Part shown: piece by piece, positions 33,613 through 38,261 of the stretch
How positions within the stretch are numbered: the first letter of the stretch is position 1
Layout: every line of letters begins with the position of its first letter
Origin: Chthoniobacterales bacterium
GTDB taxonomy: Bacteria; Verrucomicrobiota; Verrucomicrobiia; Chthoniobacterales; UBA10450
Reading direction: 5' to 3'
Length of the DNA stretch: 38,261 bases
Assembly: GCA_003244145.1 (NCBI GenBank)
Contig: QHBM01000073.1
Span: 1 to 38,261 of the forward strand
Program-made: the position numbers and the translations under genes
The notes under the pieces: generated by a model
The model's input: only the letters and a program-made list of their open reading frames with translations
What the model was told of the DNA's origin: nothing
Databases searched by the model: none

Positions 33613-34482
33613 TTGAAGGACGCAGCCAGATTGCTTGGGTATTTCGTCGCCACGATAATTTTCGGGGCGCTGGCGGCGCCGCTGCTTTTCTGGGCCGCGC
33701 AAGCGCTCGCGGCGCACGGGGTTTTTCCCGCACTCGCCGGTTTCGGGTTCGAGTCGTTCTTTCATCGCGCCCTCATGCTCGGCGCGCTTCTATTTATCTG
33801 GCCGCTTCTGCGGTGGCTGCGGATCAGCGGTCCCGCCGATCTCGGGCTGGCGCCGAACCGCCGCTGGGGGCGCGACCTCGCGCTTGGGTTCTTCGTCTCC
33901 ACCGTTCCCCTGCTCGGTTGCGGAATCGTTTTGCTAATCCTGCGCATCTACCATTTGCGCGCGATCGTCCCGTGGTCCGGCATCGGAAGTGTGGCGCTGA
34001 CCGCCGCGATCGTTCCATTGATCGAGGAAGCACTCTTTCGCGGGCTGTTCCTCGGCGTTCTATTGCGCAGCCTGCGACCGTTCGCAGCAATGGTGCTGAG
34101 CGCCGGCATTTTTTCCATCGTCCATTTCTTGAAGGCGCCGGATCATACGACCAGCGCGGTGGACTGGAGTTCGGGTTTCGTCTCGCTCGCCCATTCGTTC
34201 GATCAATTTGCGGAGCCGATGCTGGTGCTGGCGGGATTTACGACCTTGTTCCTCATCGGGTTGATCCTGGCCGACGCGCGCATCGCCACGCGGTCGCTCT
34301 GGTTGCCGATCGGTCTTCATGCCGGTTGGATTTTCGCGAGCGGCGCATTCAACAAGATCGCGCAGCGCGAACTCCTGGCCTTACCCTGGCTGGGCAAAAG
34401 CCTGCAGGTTGGAATTGTCCCGCTCGGACTCGCGACCTGGATGTTGCTCAGGGGTTGGTTGAGATATGCTCGCGAAAATTAA
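33613..34482 (+). CDS. CPBP family intramembrane metalloprotease
   Basis: A 289-residue polytopic inner-membrane protein of the CPBP/Abi (Rce1-like) family. The glutamate motif is PLIEEALFRGLFLG (Glu138, Glu139, Arg143), the second motif is FSIVHFLKAP (His171), and a late motif is GLHAGWIFASG. These residues form the proposed metal-dependent active site in the membrane. About eight hydrophobic segments are visible. The start is TTG at 33613 (LKDAARLLGYFV); no ATG is available before the first membrane segment. It overlaps comF by 17 bases. The substrate is unknown. Confidence 0.9.
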   Translation: MKDAARLLGYFVATIIFGALAAPLLFWAAQALAAHGVFPALAGFGFESFFHRALMLGALLFIWPLLRWLRISGPADLGLAPNRRWGRDLALGFFVSTVPLLGCGIVLLILRIYHLRAIVPWSGIGSVALTAAIVPLIEEALFRGLFLGVLLRSLRPFAAMVLSAGIFSIVHFLKAPDHTTSAVDWSSGFVSLAHSFDQFAEPMLVLAGFTTLFLIGLILADARIATRSLWLPIGLHAGWIFASGAFNKIAQRELLALPWLGKSLQVGIVPLGLATWMLLRGWLRYAREN

Positions 34483-35188
34483 TCCGCTCCACGCGCTCGG
34501 CTCGCTCTTCTATCCAGCGGTGTGCGAGGTTTGTTCCGGCCTCGTCGGGCCGCGCGAATATCTCTGCGAGAATTGTCGCAACCGCGCGTCGCGGATCACG
34601 CCACCTTTTTGCGCGAAATGCTCCGAGCCATTCTCTGGCGCCATCACTCAGACATTCAGTTGCGCGAATTGCGAGCATCGCACCTTGCACTTCGATGCCG
34701 CCGTCGCCGCCTACCGCAGCCGCGGGCTGGTTCGGAAGCTGGTGCACGAATTCAAATACGGGCGGCAACGTCAACTGCGTTACCCGCTCGCCGCCTGGCT
34801 TGGCGAGAACATGAACGATACGCGCCTGCGCGGCCGGCATTTCGATTTGATCGTCCCCGTCCCATTGCATTCCGCGCGCGAACGCGAGCGCGGATTCAAT
34901 CAGGCGACGCTTCTGGCCGAGTTGCTCAGCCGCCGGATCGGGACGCCGCTCCGCCCGGTCCTCGAACGGATTCGTTACACCACCACCCAGACCGCCTACG
35001 ACCGGGCCGAGCGGATGGAAAATTTGCGCGATGCCTTTCGTTTACGAAAAAAGGCGGACGTGCGAGAGTTGCGGGTGCTCCTGATTGACGATGTATTAAC
35101 TACCGGTTCGACCTTGAGCGAATGCGCGCGTGTCTTGAAAGAGGCGGGCGCCCTTTTCGTCCACGCCGCCACCGCCGCCCGGGCTTAG
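34466..35188 (+). CDS. comF: ComF family phosphoribosyltransferase-like protein
   Basis: A 240-residue protein. The N-terminal zinc-binding part has Cys pairs CEVC (20, 23), CENC (34, 37), CAKC (49, 52) and CANC (66, 69). The C-terminal part is a PRTase fold with the PRPP loop VLLIDDVLTTGSTL, preceded by PVPLHSARERERGFNQA. In naturally competent bacteria ComF takes part in uptake of single-stranded DNA, but homologues are widespread in bacteria that are not known to be competent. It overlaps the CPBP protease gene by 17 bases and ends 3 bases before accD. Confidence 0.92.
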   Translation: MLAKINPLHALGSLFYPAVCEVCSGLVGPREYLCENCRNRASRITPPFCAKCSEPFSGAITQTFSCANCEHRTLHFDAAVAAYRSRGLVRKLVHEFKYGRQRQLRYPLAAWLGENMNDTRLRGRHFDLIVPVPLHSARERERGFNQATLLAELLSRRIGTPLRPVLERIRYTTTQTAYDRAERMENLRDAFRLRKKADVRELRVLLIDDVLTTGSTLSECARVLKEAGALFVHAATAARA

Positions 35189-35191
35189 GAC

Positions 35192-36037
35192 ATGGCCATT
35201 TTCAAAAGACCAGCGCTCAAAGCGCAAAGCCGGAAAAAACGCGAGATGCCGCAGGGCCTCTGGCAAAAATGTCCCGGCTGTTCGGAGGTCGTGCACGAGA
35301 TCGAGCTGGCGCAGAACCAGCGGGTCTGTCCGCGTTGCGATTATCATTTCTCTCAATCGGCCAAGGAACGGATCGAAAATCTTCTCGACCCCGATAGTTT
35401 CGTCGAACGCGATGCGAACCTGCGCTCGGTCGATACACTCCAGTTCCAGGGCATGGCCACTTACAAGGATCGCCTGAAAAAATATCAGGACGCCACCGGT
35501 CTCATGGACGCGGTTTTGAGCGGCTACGGCATGATCGAAGGCTACAAGGTCGCCATTGCCGTGATGGATTTCAGCTTTCTCGCGGCGACGATGGGATCGG
35601 TCGTGGGCGAGCGCATCACCCGGACGATCGAGTACGGAACGGCGAACCGTTGCGCCGTTATCATTATCTCGGCTTCGGGCGGCGCGCGCATGTACGAAGG
35701 CATGTTGAGCCTGATGCAAATGGCGAAAACGAGCGGCGCCCTCGCCCGGCACACCTGCGAGCGGCTGCCTTACATTTCCGTCCTGACCAATCCCACCACG
35801 GCCGGCGTGATGGCGAGCTTCGCCTCGTTAGGCGATGTCATTCTCGCGGAGCCAAAGAGCATGATTGGCTTCGCCGGGCCTCGCGTCATCAAGGAGACCA
35901 CGCACCAGGATTTACCGGAAGGTTTCCAGACCGCGGAATTCCTGGAAGAACACGGGCTGATCGATCTCATCGTGCATCGCAAAAAAATGCGGGCGCAGAT
36001 CATCCAGTTCCTGAGCTACTTCTCCAGCACTTCGTGA
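35192..36037 (+). CDS. accD: Acetyl-CoA carboxylase carboxyltransferase subunit beta
   Basis: The carboxyltransferase beta subunit that, with AccA, moves the carboxyl group from biotin to acetyl-CoA to give malonyl-CoA for fatty acid synthesis. It has 281 residues. The zinc finger has CPGC (27, 30) and CPRC (46, 49). The crotonase-like domain contains DFSFLAATMGSVVGE, ISASGGARMYEGMLSLMQM and LTNPTTAGVMASFASLGDV, all standard. The stop overlaps the probable folC start by 4 bases (GTGA). The accD-folC pair is a common bacterial arrangement. Confidence 0.96.
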   Translation: MAIFKRPALKAQSRKKREMPQGLWQKCPGCSEVVHEIELAQNQRVCPRCDYHFSQSAKERIENLLDPDSFVERDANLRSVDTLQFQGMATYKDRLKKYQDATGLMDAVLSGYGMIEGYKVAIAVMDFSFLAATMGSVVGERITRTIEYGTANRCAVIIISASGGARMYEGMLSLMQMAKTSGALARHTCERLPYISVLTNPTTAGVMASFASLGDVILAEPKSMIGFAGPRVIKETTHQDLPEGFQTAEFLEEHGLIDLIVHRKKMRAQIIQFLSYFSSTS

Positions 36038-37308
36038 ACGTGGCAGGGGCCTCGAATGTGGGAGGGGCCTCAGCGCCGCGACCATCTCCTGCTTACAAAA
36101 AGACCCTCGCCTGGCTTTACGGAACGCAGCGTTTCGGGATCAAGCTCGGGCTCGAGAACATCGAGCGGCTTCTGCAGGAGCTGAAGCTTCCCGGGAAAGA
36201 TCAGCGCGTCATTCATGTCGCCGGCACCAATGGCAAAGGCTCGGTCTGCGCGATGATCGATTCGATTTGCCGCGCGCAAGGCTATCGCACCGGGCTATTC
36301 ACCTCCCCTCACCTCGTCACTTATCGCGAGCGCATTCAGGTCGATGGCGAGATGATCGTGGAAGAAGAAGTGGCCGTGGGTCTGGAGACAATCCGCGCGC
36401 ATATCCGGGATTGGAAACCGCATCCGACGTTTTTTGAAATCACGACGGCGCTGGCCCTCATGCATTTTAAGGAGCACGATTGCGAACTGATCGTGCTCGA
36501 GACCGGACTCGGCGGACGGCTTGATGCGACCAATGCCGTTCAATCGGTCGTCTCGGTACTCACACCGATTGGTTACGATCATCAGGAGTGGTTAGGCCAC
36601 AGCCTCGAAGAGATCGCCGCCGAGAAAGCCGGCATTATCAAGTCTCGCATTCCGGTGGCGTCGGCCCTTCAGGAACCGGCCGCCGAAAAAGTGGTGCGCG
36701 CGCGTGCGGCCGAGTGTGACGCGCCCGTTGAGATGGTGACGCAGCCTTACACAAAATCCCGCGTGGCTCTCGCCGGCGCGCATCAAAAACAGAACGCGTC
36801 TCTCGCGATCGCGGCGTTGCGATTTGGGGGCATCGCGATCGGGGAGGACGCGATCGATCGAGGGTTGGCGGACGTTCATTGGCCAGCCCGTTTTCAAATC
36901 TGGGAGGACCGGATCATTATCGACGGCGCGCACAATCCCGCGGGCGCGAATGTTCTCGCGAAAACCTGGCGGGACCAACTCGGCGATGAACGCGCCACCA
37001 TCATTCTCGCCGTGCTAAGCGATAAAGATGTGGCCGGGATCTGGCGCGCACTCGCCCCCATCGCTCAGCGCCTGATTCTTCCGCCCGCGCGCAACGAGCG
37101 TGCGCTGCCTCCGCAGAAAGTCGCGCTGATTGTCCGGCCAATGTCGCCCGATCTGTCGATCTCGATCGCGTCGTCGCTCGATCATGCATTCCAACAAGCG
37201 CAAGCCGAGCGCGAGCGTCTTCTCGTAACGGGCTCGCTCCATTTCGCTGGCGAAGCGCTCGCGAAGTTGCGAGGCAATGCGGACGCCCTGGAAGAATGCT
37301 CCCAGTAA
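36034..37308 (+). CDS. folC: Folylpolyglutamate synthase / dihydrofolate synthase
   Basis: Adds glutamate to folates (and, if bifunctional, to dihydropteroate) with ATP. It has 424 residues if GTG 36034 is the start. The P-loop is HVAGTNGKGSV (Gly64-Ser70). FTSPHLVTYRERI, LETGLGGRLDATN and TPIGYDHQEWLG follow, and the C-terminal domain has IIDGAHNPAGA. No ATG lies before the conserved start of the domain (YKKTLAWLYG). GTG codons at 36034, 36040 and 36058 are all possible. The first overlaps the accD stop as GTGA. The N-terminal 18 codons come from a duplicated GGGGCCTC-containing stretch and are not conserved. Confidence 0.93.
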   Translation: MNVAGASNVGGASAPRPSPAYKKTLAWLYGTQRFGIKLGLENIERLLQELKLPGKDQRVIHVAGTNGKGSVCAMIDSICRAQGYRTGLFTSPHLVTYRERIQVDGEMIVEEEVAVGLETIRAHIRDWKPHPTFFEITTALALMHFKEHDCELIVLETGLGGRLDATNAVQSVVSVLTPIGYDHQEWLGHSLEEIAAEKAGIIKSRIPVASALQEPAAEKVVRARAAECDAPVEMVTQPYTKSRVALAGAHQKQNASLAIAALRFGGIAIGEDAIDRGLADVHWPARFQIWEDRIIIDGAHNPAGANVLAKTWRDQLGDERATIILAVLSDKDVAGIWRALAPIAQRLILPPARNERALPPQKVALIVRPMSPDLSISIASSLDHAFQQAQAERERLLVTGSLHFAGEALAKLRGNADALEECSQ

Positions 37309-37353
37309 CCGGCTTGTCTTCATTAGGATTTCAACTCACCCTCGCTTCGCCGA

Positions 37354-37962
37354 ATGAGATCGATCCGAAAGTGGCTGCCGACTCTCCTGATCCAATCGTT
37401 AATGATCATCCTGAGCGTATTGGCCGCGCTCGCCGTGAACAAGTGGCAGGAGGCCCGCGATCGAGCCAGGCATGCGGGGGAAGCGCGTGTGGCCTTCGGC
37501 AACGAGATCAAAGCGAATCACGACCTGTTGCTCTCGGAGGCCCATCTACCACTTCATCGAGTCCTTCAGACCGAATACGCGAAGGCAGCGAAAGGGGAAT
37601 CGTTTGATACCACCATTTCCTTCGAAACCAGCGTGCATCCTCCGCTGTTCCGCGATGCCGCGTGGCGCAGTTTCTCTACCGCTAGCGTCATGGCTGATCT
37701 ACCGCCCCAACTCGTCCTGGCCTTCGCTGACATCTACCATTCCCAGGATTCGTTGGACAAAAGGATTGAGGGCTTCCTCAACGCCCAGGCCGCGCCGCGG
37801 TCAGATCGCGAAACGCCGGCTTACCAAAAAGACGTAACGCGTGCGATCAGCCTGTTTCTCAACGATCTGGTTCCCGCCGAGGAGCGGTTGGTGAAGACTT
37901 ACACGCACGCGCTCGAGAGGCTCGCATCGCGATCGACTCTGGATGACGCTCCCACCAAATAG
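37354..37962 (+). CDS. Membrane-anchored protein of unknown function
   Basis: A protein of 202 residues. The N-terminus MRSIRKWLPTLLIQSLMIIL continues SVLAALAVNKWQEARDRAR, a single membrane helix followed by a basic/acidic helix, so the rest is probably periplasmic. The C-terminal part is largely helical (FADIYHSQDSLDKRIEGFLN, LVPAEERLVKTYTHALERL). I have seen similar anchored helical proteins without assigned function, and cannot name a family. It begins 45 bases after folC and converges on acpS, with 9 bases between the two stops. Confidence 0.7.
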   Translation: MRSIRKWLPTLLIQSLMIILSVLAALAVNKWQEARDRARHAGEARVAFGNEIKANHDLLLSEAHLPLHRVLQTEYAKAAKGESFDTTISFETSVHPPLFRDAAWRSFSTASVMADLPPQLVLAFADIYHSQDSLDKRIEGFLNAQAAPRSDRETPAYQKDVTRAISLFLNDLVPAEERLVKTYTHALERLASRSTLDDAPTK

Positions 37963-37971
37963 GCGGCAAAA

Positions 37972-38261
37972 CTAGCGCGCGTTTTCCAATACGATCATCG
38001 CCATGGCGTGATGGTCGGTGTGACTGAGCGTGATCCACGTTGCCGCCACGCCGCGCGCGTCCGCCAGGTTCTTGGCGCCGCCTTCGAGAACAAGAAACGG
38101 CTCGCCGGTCGGTTTGCGATGCACGTCGATATCTTTCCATCCCATCGCCTTCCCAATGCCGGTGCCGAACGCTTTCGAAACCGCTTCCTTCGCGGCGAAG
38201 CGCGCGGCCAGATGTCTCGCCGGAAATTTCATCGATTGCGAATACTCGATCTCGCCCGGCG
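37972..38261 (-). CDS. acpS: Holo-[acyl-carrier-protein] synthase (N-terminus outside window)
   Basis: The C-terminal 96 or so residues of AcpS, which transfers 4'-phosphopantetheine from CoA to the serine of acyl carrier protein. The frame stays open to the window edge, reading PGEIEYSQSMKFPARHLAAR, then FAAKEAVSKAFGTGIGK, the signature that carries the catalytic Glu and Lys of the WxxKEAxxK-type motif. It is followed by MGWKDIDV and LSHTDHHAMAMIVLE, as in short AcpS enzymes. The Met at 38232 is internal, and the true start lies beyond 38261. Stop TAG is at 37974-37972. Its presence fits with accD nearby in lipid synthesis. Confidence 0.88.
   Translation of the reverse strand, partial: PGEIEYSQSMKFPARHLAARFAAKEAVSKAFGTGIGKAMGWKDIDVHRKPTGEPFLVLEGGAKNLADARGVAATWITLSHTDHHAMAMIVLENAR

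Overview
The window is a GC-rich, densely packed chromosomal segment of about 38 kb with about 34 protein genes. I see no rRNA, tRNA, CRISPR array, transposase or phage gene. The most likely source is a Verrucomicrobiota bacterium near the Chthoniobacterales/Spartobacteria. The main clue is the secreted beta-propeller protein at 30.5-31.7 kb, whose C-terminal domain (NISTRG..., VIVRALGPSL, ELHDASGTLIASNNNW) I know mainly from that group. The many short palindromic repeats between genes and a fused E1-alpha/E1-beta dehydrogenase agree with this. The assignment is from memory of family features and is not proven.

Layout. 0-5 kb: partial cyclic-nucleotide-binding protein, then a GT4 glycosyltransferase, a secreted DUF547 protein and a radical SAM protein on +. 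4-7.3 kb on -: zwf, a secreted protein and opcA (pentose phosphate entry). 7.4-11.6 kb on -: a tyrosine-phosphatase/serine hydroxymethyltransferase fusion, a chromate-transporter-family protein and DNA polymerase IV. 11.7-16.8 kb: UPF0173 hydrolase, Spy-like periplasmic protein, PEP-mutase/isocitrate-lyase family enzyme, a 59-residue membrane protein, a small secreted protein, a soluble histidine kinase and a methyltransferase. 17-22 kb: a DUF885 gene broken by two single-base frameshifts, facing a 1043-residue 2-oxoacid dehydrogenase E1-alpha/E1-beta/E2 reading frame. 22-24.6 kb: thrC and lysC. 24.6-26.2 kb: a looser, more AT-rich stretch with three overlapping or nearly overlapping small genes ending in a PemK/MazF-type toxin. 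26.3-31.7 kb: a TonB-C-domain protein, a phosphoesterase, an M1 aminopeptidase and the beta-propeller protein. 31.7-38.3 kb: nadK-tlyA-small gene on -, then a CPBP protease, comF, accD, folC and a membrane-anchored protein on +, and a partial acpS on -.

Most genes are housekeeping: NADPH supply (zwf/opcA, nadK), one-carbon metabolism (glyA, folC), fatty acid synthesis (accD, acpS), aspartate-family amino acids (thrC, lysC) and oxidative decarboxylation of 2-oxoacids. I did not find a clear new defence or biosynthetic system. The most unusual signals are structural. Several unrelated palindromic elements sit exactly at gene 3' ends and contain the stop codon of five genes. The same kind of elements forms the in-frame linker joining E1 to E2, and one phosphatase is fused in frame to serine hydroxymethyltransferase.
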